Below are positions 44,421 through 52,201 of a DNA stretch of 64,000 bases, piece by piece. Below the pieces are notes generated by a model that searched no databases, had not been told where the DNA came from, and saw nothing but the letters and a program-made list of their open reading frames with translations. Source of the stretch: Alkalinema pantanalense. Its GTDB lineage: Bacteria > Cyanobacteriota > Cyanobacteriia > Leptolyngbyales > Leptolyngbyaceae. Location: assembly GCF_050753345.1 (NCBI RefSeq), contig NZ_JBLZFX010000010.1, forward strand, positions 1 to 64,000. The letters are read 5' to 3'. The position numbers and the translations under genes are program-made. How positions within the stretch are numbered: the first letter of the stretch is position 1; the number at the start of each line of letters is the position of its first letter.

Positions 44421-45029
44421 ATGACTGACAGCATTAATCGGGAAACCTACAGCGCTGCTCGTGTAAGAGCATTAGAGTCACTACTAATTGAGAAAGGCAT
44501 CATTACAGGTGCAACCGTTGATAAAGTGATTGAATTCTTTGAGAAAGACATGGGACCGTTTAATGGTGCCCAAATTGTAGCAAAAGCTTGGGTTGATCCG
44601 GAGTTTAAGCAAAACTTGCTCGAAGATACACCGTCTGCGATCGCATCAATGAACTTTCCACAAGGAATGGCAGGTGCTGAGGGTGAACATATGAAGGCAG
44701 TTGAAAATACGCCTGACGTCCACAATCTCATTGTTTGTACCATGTGTTCCTGTTATCCGTGGCCCGTTTTGGGGTTGCCGCCCTACTGGTTTAAAGATCC
44801 AACTTTTCGAGCCAGAGCCATTCGGGAACCGCGTAAAGTATTACAGGAGTTTGGGCTAGATATTCCCGAATCCACTGAAATTCGAGTCTGGGATACGAGT
44901 GCCCAAATTCGGTGGTTTGTTGTCCCAGAGCGTCCGCATGGAACAGAGAATTGGACAGAAGAGCAACTAGCTGCGATCGTTACTCCTGAATCCATGCAAG
45001 GTGCAGCAAAGGTTTTTGTTTCTGCTTAG
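44421..45029 (+). CDS. nthA: nitrile hydratase subunit alpha, cobalt type
   Basis: A 202-residue subunit holding the active-site metal. The claw motif VCTMCSC is at residues 105-111, with Cys106, Cys109 and Cys111 as ligands; Cys109 and Cys111 are those oxidised to sulfinic and sulfenic acid in active enzymes. Thr107 instead of Ser points to low-spin Co(III) rather than iron. YPWPVLGLPPYWFKD follows as in the family. It lies 41 bp after beta and 21 bp before the accessory gene. Confidence 0.96.
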   Translation: MTDSINRETYSAARVRALESLLIEKGIITGATVDKVIEFFEKDMGPFNGAQIVAKAWVDPEFKQNLLEDTPSAIASMNFPQGMAGAEGEHMKAVENTPDVHNLIVCTMCSCYPWPVLGLPPYWFKDPTFRARAIREPRKVLQEFGLDIPESTEIRVWDTSAQIRWFVVPERPHGTENWTEEQLAAIVTPESMQGAAKVFVSA

Positions 45030-45050
45030 GACACAGTAGGAGAGTGTGAA

Positions 45051-45416
45051 ATGCAGGTCAAATTTGAGCAGTTTGCTGCCGCTAGTATGTTAGTTGATCC
45101 AAATGCACCTCCCCGCAGTAATGGGGAACTCTTGTTTGCAAGACCTTGGGAAGGACGGGCGTTTGGCATGGCGATCGCGCTGTCGAAAAAAGGACACTAC
45201 GAGTGGGAGGATTTCCGCCAGGGTTTAATTGCTTCGATTGCGGAGTGGGAAGCCACGCACTGCAAGGATGACCCGGACTGGGACTATTATCAACGCTGGC
45301 TGTTGGCTTTAGAGCGATTAACTTTGGACTCTCATCTGATTTCACCGGAGGAACTAGAGCAGCGGACGGCTGAACTAATTGCTCAGGAGAATGTACCTTC
45401 TACCGCTTTAACCTAG
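45051..45416 (+). CDS. nitrile hydratase accessory protein (beta-like maturation factor)
   Basis: A 121-residue homologue of the N-terminal part of the beta subunit: GELLFARPWEGRAFGMAIAL, then YEWEDFRQGLIASIAEWEAT and the DPDWDYYQRWLLALERL segment. Such stand-alone proteins (P14K or NhlE type) form a complex with alpha and hand over metal-loaded alpha by subunit swapping in cobalt-type systems. GGAG-like sequence precedes the ATG. Its position directly after alpha supports this role. Confidence 0.9.
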   Translation: MQVKFEQFAAASMLVDPNAPPRSNGELLFARPWEGRAFGMAIALSKKGHYEWEDFRQGLIASIAEWEATHCKDDPDWDYYQRWLLALERLTLDSHLISPEELEQRTAELIAQENVPSTALT

Positions 45417-45447
45417 TAACACCACAAGTACGATACATGAGGTCGGA

Positions 45448-46137
45448 ATGATACATCAACGCAGTGCTTCTAGATTAGCTCTCTTTGGCAAGCGCCTCAG
45501 CACAAAGTTGCTAATGCTCTTAACCGTCGCGGGTTTCTTGCTGATTGCATCTCCCGCAATGGCTCACCACGCGATGGAAGGAAAAACGCCGAGTAACTTT
45601 CTTGAAGGATTCCTGTCAGGATTAGCACATCCACTAATTGGGATCGATCACTTTGCCTTTGTCGTGGCGATCGGACTACTTGCCGCCGTGAAACGACAAG
45701 GAATCGCGATTCCGATTGCTTTTACCCTATCTGCGATGGTAGGTGCAGCACTTCACCTAACCGGACTCAATTTACCAGGAATTGAACTACTGATTGCCGG
45801 ATCAATTCTCCTCTTTGGTATCCTGCTAACTCGGAAAGACGACCTTAAAACAGCAACAGTCATTGGACTCAGCACGATCGCAGGGGTCTGTCATGGCTAT
45901 GCTTACGGCGAGACGATTTTTGGGGCACAGATGACTCCCGTACTAGCCTATTTGCTAGGTTTTACTTGCATTCAGTTAGGTGTCGCAACGCTCATCTTCA
46001 AGCTCGGTAAACGATTGCTAGAACGGTCACAGTTTGCTGCTGGTTTACGATCAACTGGATTTGTAATTTGCGGTATTGGCATGACTTTTCTGTTCTCCCA
46101 GATGATCAATGCCCTTGTCCCATTGCCAAAAGGTTAA
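45448..46137 (+). CDS. HupE/UreJ-family metal permease, probably cobalt or nickel
   Basis: A 229-residue membrane protein. The N-terminal hydrophobic segment ends in PAMAHHAMEG, consistent with a cleaved signal and an exposed His pair. Six further segments include LAHPLIGIDHFAFVVAIGLL, the HPLxGxDH family signature, and GVCHGYAYGE. HupE/UreJ proteins are secondary transporters for nickel or cobalt, often next to Ni or Co enzymes. Here it probably supplies cobalt for nitrile hydratase. Confidence 0.9.
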   Translation: MIHQRSASRLALFGKRLSTKLLMLLTVAGFLLIASPAMAHHAMEGKTPSNFLEGFLSGLAHPLIGIDHFAFVVAIGLLAAVKRQGIAIPIAFTLSAMVGAALHLTGLNLPGIELLIAGSILLFGILLTRKDDLKTATVIGLSTIAGVCHGYAYGETIFGAQMTPVLAYLLGFTCIQLGVATLIFKLGKRLLERSQFAAGLRSTGFVICGIGMTFLFSQMINALVPLPKG

Positions 46138-46267
46138 ATCAACGCAACTATTGTGCAGTGACCTTCACAGTCAAAGACACGACATCTCCACTCAATACCA
46201 TTATTGGGTGGAATGTTGATGTTTAATGATTCGTCACAATTCTTGTTTAAGTTGCGGAGATGAAACC

Positions 46268-47203
46268 ATGCGGATTGCCTATGATGTGACTAAGTTAATT
46301 GGTTGCACTCCCCTAGTACAACTCAATCGAATTCCTAGAACAGAAGGCTGTATGGCACGCATTGTGGTCAAGTTAGAGGGGATGAACCCAGCGGCTTCTG
46401 TCAAGGATCGTATTGGGATCAGCATGGTTGAAGCTGCAGAAGCCGCTGGTCTGATTGAACCGGGTAAAACCGTGTTAGTAGAGCCAACGACAGGAAACAC
46501 CGGAATTGCTCTAGCGATGGTCGCTGCTGCAAAAGGATATCGACTGATTGTCGCTATGCCAGAAACGATGAGTTTAGAACGGCGGGCAATGTTAAAGGCC
46601 TACGGAGCAGAGTTAGAATTGACACCAGGACATCTATTTAGCCAAGGAGCGATCGATCGTGCAATGGAATTGGTTGCAACGATTCCCAATGCATTTATGT
46701 TGAACCAATTTAGGAATCCTGCTAATCCTAAAATTCATCGGGAAACAACCGCCGAGGAAATATGGGCAGACACCGATGGACAGATTGATATGGTTGTAGC
46801 AGGGGTAGGAACAGGCGGCACAATTACGGGATTAGCTGAAGCACTCAAACAAAGAAAGCCAGAGATTCAAGCGATCGCAGTCGAACCCAAAAACAGTCCG
46901 GTGCTATCCGGTGGGCAAGCAGGGATGCATAAAATCCAGGGAATTGGCGCAGGATTTGTGCCTGAGGTGATGCGCTTAGAGTTGATCGATGAAGTAATTC
47001 AGGTCAAGGACGAGGATGCAATTTACTATAGCCGCAGATTGGCTCGTGAAGAAGGCTTACTATCAGGCATTTCTGCTGGGGCAAACTTAAGTGCAGCAAT
47101 TCAGTTGGCAAAACGTCCGGAGAATGCAGGAAAGTTGATCGTCTTTATACAGCCAAGCTTTGGGGAGCGGTACCTGAGTACAGTGCTATTTCAGGAATCC
47201 TAG
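46268..47203 (+). CDS. cysK: cysteine synthase family enzyme (O-acetylserine sulfhydrylase / beta-cyanoalanine synthase type)
   Basis: A 311-residue PLP enzyme. The PLP lysine is in NPAASVKDRIG (about residues 38-48), the substrate loop in PTTGNTGIAL, the phosphate loop in GVGTGGTITG, and the C-terminal IQGIGAGFVP and SGISAGANLSAA are conserved. Homologues make cysteine from O-acetylserine and sulfide, or beta-cyanoalanine from cysteine and cyanide. The final segment reads LIVFIQPSFGERYLSTVLF, with IQPS where LPDS/LPDF is usual. The context with nitrile hydratase makes the cyanide reaction a serious option. The start at 46268 has GGAG 8 bases upstream. Confidence 0.92.
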   Translation: MRIAYDVTKLIGCTPLVQLNRIPRTEGCMARIVVKLEGMNPAASVKDRIGISMVEAAEAAGLIEPGKTVLVEPTTGNTGIALAMVAAAKGYRLIVAMPETMSLERRAMLKAYGAELELTPGHLFSQGAIDRAMELVATIPNAFMLNQFRNPANPKIHRETTAEEIWADTDGQIDMVVAGVGTGGTITGLAEALKQRKPEIQAIAVEPKNSPVLSGGQAGMHKIQGIGAGFVPEVMRLELIDEVIQVKDEDAIYYSRRLAREEGLLSGISAGANLSAAIQLAKRPENAGKLIVFIQPSFGERYLSTVLFQES

Positions 47204-47256
47204 CCCACTTAAATTTTGCTTCTACTTTAGATGATAGAAAGGGATTTAGTTCACAT

Positions 47257-48294
47257 ATGGTGTCCAGAAGAACTCGCTTTCAACGGGATTTAGCTTCTAA
47301 AAAACTATTGTGGAACGGACTCGCTATTCTTTACACCTTAAGTAGCTATAGTTTAGGAATTGGACTCACTTTATTACCTACCGGACTCTTGAACGTTGTG
47401 GGAGTGCTGCTGCTAACCCACAGTTTGACCTTAGCGACTTATCTTGCTCACGAGTTTATGCACGCCAACATTTTTTCGCATCTAAGATGGAATGCAATTG
47501 GAGGCAACGTAATGCTGTGGCTAAATGGTAGTTGCTATGTTCAGTTTTCTGAGTTGGTGCGAATGCACATTGCACATCATACAAATCGTATTGATTATTG
47601 CCGATTTAACATCGTTGTATTTCTTGATTCGCTTCCATTACCACTCAGATTTACCTTCTTAGCGTTAGAGTGGCTATATATCCCCTCGCTAGCATTCTTC
47701 TTGCGAATTCGACTGATGCTTGCTCCTTTCAGACAGATTGAGCGTAGGCACGATCGTACCCGTGTTATGGCAATTTTGTTAGTTCGCGGCTACTTGTTGA
47801 CTATGCTGGGAGCAATCTCCATAAAAGCTCTATTACTATACTTTGTAGCTTATGTTAGTTGGATTCACATTTTAAGGTTTATGGATGCGTTTCAACATAC
47901 TTATGAATCGCTTCCTGTTGGAGTTTCCCTACCTAAAGAGTTTCAAGACGTTCCTCTAGAAGAAGCTTCAGCTTATGAGCAAGCGAATACTTTTTCAAAT
48001 GTCATTTCTCAGCGCTATCCCTGGCTCAATCTAATACTGCTTAATTTTGGTTATCACAATGCTCATCACGCTGACATGAGGTGTCCTTGGTATTCCCTAC
48101 CACAACTCGATCAACAACTCTACCCAAAGTGTCAGATCCACTACATAACCTTGCCATCGCTAATAGCTAACTATCATCGCTTTCGAGTGTCTCGGATTTT
48201 CTCCGGACAAGGAGAGGTGATTACTCACAACGGTAATCACCATTTAGACAAATTTTATGGGGCAACAGAAGTGTCTTTTTTAGTTGTTCCATGA
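47257..48294 (+). CDS. membrane fatty acid desaturase/hydroxylase family protein
   Basis: A 345-residue integral membrane di-iron protein. The three His boxes are HEFMH (about residues 67-71), HIAHH (about 104-108) and HNAHH (about 271-275), with four or more hydrophobic spans. It is the last gene of the cluster, 53 bp after cysK. The substrate is not clear; it does not match acyl-lipid DesA/B/C from memory and could act on lipids, carotenoids or a small alkyl compound. Why it travels with nitrile hydratase is unexplained. Confidence 0.85.
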   Translation: MVSRRTRFQRDLASKKLLWNGLAILYTLSSYSLGIGLTLLPTGLLNVVGVLLLTHSLTLATYLAHEFMHANIFSHLRWNAIGGNVMLWLNGSCYVQFSELVRMHIAHHTNRIDYCRFNIVVFLDSLPLPLRFTFLALEWLYIPSLAFFLRIRLMLAPFRQIERRHDRTRVMAILLVRGYLLTMLGAISIKALLLYFVAYVSWIHILRFMDAFQHTYESLPVGVSLPKEFQDVPLEEASAYEQANTFSNVISQRYPWLNLILLNFGYHNAHHADMRCPWYSLPQLDQQLYPKCQIHYITLPSLIANYHRFRVSRIFSGQGEVITHNGNHHLDKFYGATEVSFLVVP

Positions 48295-48547
48295 ATCTTC
48301 CCTAGAGCAGAAAATCGCTCGGCTTGTCGCCGTCCTGGAAACCTTCGTCATGGTGCAACTCAATCAAAAACAACAGCCTAGCCATCCCAAATTTCCTACT
48401 TCACCTAAAGTAGATCGCATGGCTTCAGAAGTTTTCCCAACAATTGTCAAGAATCCCTGATAATACCCAAAAAAGTAAGGATTGGGGGAAAATTGGGGGA
48501 AAGGTCAAAACTAAGGGCTGAAATCCTTACAGGGTGAGTATCGAATC

Positions 48548-48594
48548 GAGGATTTTCAATTCTCGTGTCGGCGGTTTCAGTTCGCCTCCTGGCA
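48548..48594 (+). repeat. degenerate copy of the tRNA-Phe 3' part (candidate att site)
   Basis: This 47-bp segment aligns without gaps to 39558-39604 (anticodon arm to discriminator of tRNA-Phe) with 8 mismatches by my count. GTGTCGGCGGTT and CGCCTCCTGGCA are identical. The 5' half of a tRNA is not recognisable upstream, so this is not a functional gene. Confidence 0.85.
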
Positions 48595-48618
48595 TATCTT
48601 TCAGAGATTTGATTATTC

Positions 48619-48653
48619 ACAAAAGTGATCTACTAAAAAGCAGATCACTTTTG
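48619..48653. terminator. hairpin between the convergent desaturase and phospholipase genes
   Basis: The sequence CAAAAGTGATCT near 48619 pairs with AGATCACTTTTG near 48642 to give a long stem, with TG-rich sequence following. It is placed where both convergent transcripts should end. No strong T tract is present. Confidence 0.5.
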
Positions 48654-48869
48654 TGTTGAAGCTCCAGTAATGTCTTCATTAGGAGGCAAAGGCTTAGGGT
48701 TTACAAAGAATTGTTAGTCGAAAAACTGTTGCTCTTCGACTAACAAACTCATGGTAAAAAAGTAGAGGCTAAAGTGTAGGGGCTAAAGTTGCCCATGGAC
48801 TGGCCTCTCATTTGAAGCCTGCTGCGGTTTCAACACTATTGCTTTTTCAGGCATCAGAAAAAACAAGTT

Positions 48870-51020
48870 TTACGGAGCAGTTAATACCTCATAACTGCGG
48901 ATTTCGATTTCCTTGCCGCCATAGCCGATGTTGCAATTACTCGCCACCACTTTGCCGGGATGAACCCCGTTTTGATATCCTGCGCGGCAGATGTATAAAC
49001 TCCGCCCTGGCTCCTGGCCACCTAGCACTGCACCGCCTGGAACCTGTCCGCCGGATGCTGTGACCCACCGCAGCGATCGTTGTCCGGGATTCGTCAGCAC
49101 TTCGTAATTGCGGATTTCAATTTCCCGTCCGCCGTAGCTGATGTTGCAATTGCTAGCTACCACCTTACCGGGATGGACACCATTTTGATACCCCGCACGG
49201 CAGATGTATAAACTCCGCCCCGGTTCCTGGCCACCTAGCACTGCACCGCCCGGAACCTGACCACCGGATGCTGCGACCCATTGCAACGCAGCCGGTTGGG
49301 GTGTTGGGGTGGGATTATTCGCCACTGTGCAACCCGTTTCACCTGGTTGTTTCATAAACACTTGGCGATAGGCATTACAATCCCGTGCCAGCACCATGCC
49401 ATTGGGCCATTGGTTGTCCCCATCCAACGTGCGAATAAAGCCCAGCATGACATTGGCGGTCTGTAACCGGGCAGGGCTACCCAGATCACTCATCAAGCGG
49501 TTAATTTCGCCTTGCCCCAGCATGATTAACTTACTCATCGTCATGGTGTTGTAAGCGGCGGCCATGACTTGGGGATTAAAGGATTCGCTGGGATTGCTAT
49601 AACCCGGATCGCTAATTTTTAGGTACTTGGAGTTAAACGCTTTCAGGTTTGTGTTTTCCCCGGCACCACTGCCCAGCACTTGGTCAAAGTATTTGTCCGG
49701 ACTGGTGAGGTATTGCTTGAGTTCCTGTTTCGTCATGCCGATCGCCGCTTTCAGCATGGTGTTCAGCAAATCTTCCTTGAGTTGCCGAATCGGTTGTAAT
49801 AGGAAGTCCGGTGTGATTGCAGCCACGATGTCACTAATGGCTCCCGCAGTCAGTCCGACAAAATCCGGGGCACCGGACATGGACAGCAAATGATCCGTCA
49901 CGTACCGTTGCAAGACATCCTCTGCCCGTTGGGTATCCGCCGATCGGGCTGGATTAAAAAATAACGCTTTGGCTACTTCATGACTCACTCCTGGCCAAGC
50001 CCGCAGCCCGCTGTCAATGTCATCCCGCCAAGCTTCTTTATACGTCGTCGGAATCGCATTCGCGGTCATGTAAGCCGCTTTCTGCGCTAGAAGAATCGTC
50101 TTGGAACAGGTGAAGTCTGTCAATCTGCAATTGTCAATCCGGCGATCGTAGTCGGCCTTGGTGGCGTAGTAACCATCGATTTCCCGTTGCAATTTAGCCC
50201 GCATTGTGGAATAAATGCGAGGCACTGAAAATTCCGTGCCACCACCACCATTGCGTAACAGTTGACCATCAAGCGCCGTCCCCGGACGGGCATCGATCAT
50301 ATTGCTGTAAATAAAATCGGAAACGCCATCGATACTGGCATTAAAGAAATTAGCATCCAGTGCTCTAGAATCCAGGCGTTTATCGGTATACCCTTCTACA
50401 ACAATGTGTTTAATGGCGTTGGCTGGGCCTTTAGGCGGCGTGATAGCAAAGGAACCGCCGGAAAAGTTATTGACAAAGGTGTGGCCGTACATGTCCCCCG
50501 CCGCATGGGTGAGGTAGCCCACGGTAAAGGCACGAATGGCCGGAGTATTGGCCGTATTAGCGCGATCCCAGAGGTACTGGAGCCAAGTATTCGAGCCGCC
50601 GGAAATCCCTGTTTCTTGATCTGAGGGGTGAATCACCTGCTGCCCGGTCAGGATATCGGGGTAGGCGTCGGGGCCAAGGATGCCTGCGCGGTATTGGGCA
50701 GCATTGCTACGCAGGGCGGCGAGGATGGTCGGATCTACGGCATAGGTACCGATCGTGCCTGTAATTTCGCCCTTTTCGTAGTCCACGCGGGGAATTGTGA
50801 CCTTGCCATCATCGAGGGCATCGTTGAGAGCTTGTTGGCCGAGATAGACGTGGGTAGTAGGTTTCCAAGCCAGCGCTTGGGAGGGCTGCCAAAACAGCGC
50901 CAACCCGATCGCCACTAGGCTAGCCACCCAAAGTTGGAACGGTAATTGGAATGCAGATTGCAGAATGTTGCGAATTTTCCGCAGAAGTTGATTCCAGAAT
51001 GTATAGAGCGATCGCACCAT
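48870..51020 (-). CDS. secreted zinc-dependent phospholipase C-like protein with two C-terminal DM9 repeats
   Basis: A 716-residue protein. A signal peptide (LWVASLVAIGLALFWQPSQA, cleavage after ALA) leaves a mature N-terminus beginning WKPTTHVYLG. In zinc-dependent phospholipases C and alpha-toxins the mature N-terminal Trp and a nearby His bind zinc, which fits. GYLTHAAGDMYGHTFVNNFS (HxxxDxxxH) provides more metal ligands. After a NPTPTPQP linker come two DM9 (DUF3421) repeats of about 65 residues differing at only about five positions. DM9 repeats bind mannose or lipids in other proteins. The start at 51020 has AAGGA upstream. Function as a phospholipase is inferred. Confidence 0.85.
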   Translation of the reverse strand: MVRSLYTFWNQLLRKIRNILQSAFQLPFQLWVASLVAIGLALFWQPSQALAWKPTTHVYLGQQALNDALDDGKVTIPRVDYEKGEITGTIGTYAVDPTILAALRSNAAQYRAGILGPDAYPDILTGQQVIHPSDQETGISGGSNTWLQYLWDRANTANTPAIRAFTVGYLTHAAGDMYGHTFVNNFSGGSFAITPPKGPANAIKHIVVEGYTDKRLDSRALDANFFNASIDGVSDFIYSNMIDARPGTALDGQLLRNGGGGTEFSVPRIYSTMRAKLQREIDGYYATKADYDRRIDNCRLTDFTCSKTILLAQKAAYMTANAIPTTYKEAWRDDIDSGLRAWPGVSHEVAKALFFNPARSADTQRAEDVLQRYVTDHLLSMSGAPDFVGLTAGAISDIVAAITPDFLLQPIRQLKEDLLNTMLKAAIGMTKQELKQYLTSPDKYFDQVLGSGAGENTNLKAFNSKYLKISDPGYSNPSESFNPQVMAAAYNTMTMSKLIMLGQGEINRLMSDLGSPARLQTANVMLGFIRTLDGDNQWPNGMVLARDCNAYRQVFMKQPGETGCTVANNPTPTPQPAALQWVAASGGQVPGGAVLGGQEPGRSLYICRAGYQNGVHPGKVVASNCNISYGGREIEIRNYEVLTNPGQRSLRWVTASGGQVPGGAVLGGQEPGRSLYICRAGYQNGVHPGKVVASNCNIGYGGKEIEIRSYEVLTAP

Positions 51021-51201
51021 GATTAATCCTTGATTGATCGTCAAAGTTTGCCTAACGGTAACGCAGCGATCGGAGGCTCTCAAGGGATGTCATATAAATT
51101 TAATTTCTGGGCGATCTTCATTCGTAGTTATGTTAAGAGAATTGTTATCATTATCGTTTTAGCTGGAATTCGTTTTGTATCAACTTCGTCTCAACTTCGT
51201 A
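51021..51201. other. promoter region of the phospholipase-like gene
   Basis: Between the lipid kinase and the phospholipase gene (both minus). It holds the Fur-box-like sequence at 51137-51155. Confidence 0.45.
51137..51155 (-). promoter_or_regulatory. Fur-box-like operator
   Basis: On the minus strand the 19-mer GATAATGATAACAATTCTC matches the Fur consensus GATAATGATAATCATTATC at 16 of 19 positions. It lies about 117 bp upstream of the phospholipase-DM9 start, suggesting iron-responsive repression of that gene. Confidence 0.6.
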
Positions 51202-52179
51202 TCAACTGAACCGTTGGATCGGACTGCCTAAGGAATTGGAGAGAAAAAGGCTGCGATCGGCCTTCTCAGGTACCAACACCTGCAATGCGCCTGGAACAAC
51301 CTCAAAGCGTAACGGCGTACGTCCGATAAAATCACCATCGACTTGAACGGGTAAATGCTTTTTGCCCTGAATTTCAATGCGAGTGGCGTGATAATATTCC
51401 ACCTTGGGATCCCGATTATAGTTACGGGTAAAGATGGAAAATAGCCGCAGGGGTGCAACCATCATGCTGCGACCTTTGATGACACACACGTCTAGCAATC
51501 CATCATCCACAACCGCATGGGCTGTCATTTTGACCACACCCCCGTATAACTGACTGTTGCCGATCACAATCATCAAAATACGTCCGCGAATCCGCCTGCC
51601 ATCGATTCTTAATAACGTCCGTACCCCTCGGAATTGGAACCCTGTATGCAGTGCCTGCTTGATATAGGCGATCGCGCCCAAGCGTTTTTTCTCGTGGGGT
51701 TTAATCGTTTCCGTCACCGCCGCATCAAAGCCCACCCCCGCCATCAGCAGGAAGTAGCGATCGCCCGCCCGCCCCACATCGATCGTCCGCACTCTTGCCG
51801 TGGCTAGTCCCTGGGCTGCCCCCAGGACATCCATGGGCAAACCCATTTCCCTCGCCCAGATATTCACCGTTCCGATCGGTAAGACTCCCAGCGCAGTCTG
51901 TGTATTCACTAGTCCATTCATCACTTCATTCACCGTACCATCGCCCCCCGCTGCGATCGCGATGTTGTAGCCCTTTTCAGCGGCTTGCTGGGCGATTTGG
52001 GTGGCGTGTCCGGCAAATTGCGTCGGTGCTAAATTCACCTGCCAACCGGAGCGGTTCCATCGATCGATCGCCGCTGGCAGATGCTTTTGCAGAAATTGGG
52101 CTTGGCCCGCGTGGGGATTGAAAATGCAAAGCACCTTTGGGTTTGTGATGGAATTTGCACAGTAATTGGAGGATGTCAT
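51202..52179 (-). CDS. YegS/BmrU-type diacylglycerol/lipid kinase
   Basis: A protein of about 325 residues of the DAGK catalytic family, which phosphorylates diacylglycerol or similar lipids using ATP. NPHAGQAQ and the nucleotide-binding GGDGTVNEVMNGLV are near the N-terminus, followed by LGVLPIGTVNIWAREMG and the C-terminal VQVDGDFIG. The open frame extends 34 codons upstream into cobN, but the ATG at 52179 follows the cobN stop by 22 bp and fits better. It is probably cotranscribed with cobN. Confidence 0.88.
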   Translation of the reverse strand: MTSSNYCANSITNPKVLCIFNPHAGQAQFLQKHLPAAIDRWNRSGWQVNLAPTQFAGHATQIAQQAAEKGYNIAIAAGGDGTVNEVMNGLVNTQTALGVLPIGTVNIWAREMGLPMDVLGAAQGLATARVRTIDVGRAGDRYFLLMAGVGFDAAVTETIKPHEKKRLGAIAYIKQALHTGFQFRGVRTLLRIDGRRIRGRILMIVIGNSQLYGGVVKMTAHAVVDDGLLDVCVIKGRSMMVAPLRLFSIFTRNYNRDPKVEYYHATRIEIQGKKHLPVQVDGDFIGRTPLRFEVVPGALQVLVPEKADRSLFLSNSLGSPIQRFS

Positions 52180-52201
52180 GGTTCGGAGTGATTTGTAAGT
52201 T

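Larger units (their letters stand above)
39605..48594. mobile_element. candidate genomic island at tRNA-Phe carrying the nitrile hydratase cluster
   Basis: The 9-kb segment begins at the 3' end of tRNA-Phe and ends with a 47-bp degenerate direct repeat of that 3' end, the layout left by integration of an element at a tRNA gene. It contains a LysR gene and eight co-directional accessory metabolic genes, with long gene-poor edges (about 940 bp left, 250 bp right). No integrase or excisionase gene is visible, so the element, if real, is decayed or was mobilised in trans. HIP1 octamers within the genes (e.g. near 44638, 45176, 46873) suggest a cyanobacterial donor. Confidence 0.55.
48295..48869. 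other. intergenic region with the island's right border
   Basis: 575 bp between the desaturase and the phospholipase gene, which converge. It contains the degenerate tRNA-Phe repeat at 48548-48594. A self-complementary segment with AAAAGTGATC and GATCACTTTT at 48617-48653 forms a long hairpin and may end transcription. Nothing else is recognised. Confidence 0.5.

Noticed and set aside
48530..48594. Possible functional tRNA with anticodon TTC (GAGGA/TTCTC stem and TTTTCAA loop)
   Set aside because: The anticodon and T-arm regions fold, but no acceptor 5' strand or D arm matching the 3' end is present upstream, and the T stem has mismatches. It is a degenerate tRNA-Phe copy.
39605..48594. Integrase, transposase or amidase gene inside the island
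   Set aside because: All substantial frames were accounted for by other families; none has tyrosine recombinase, DDE or amidase signature motifs.
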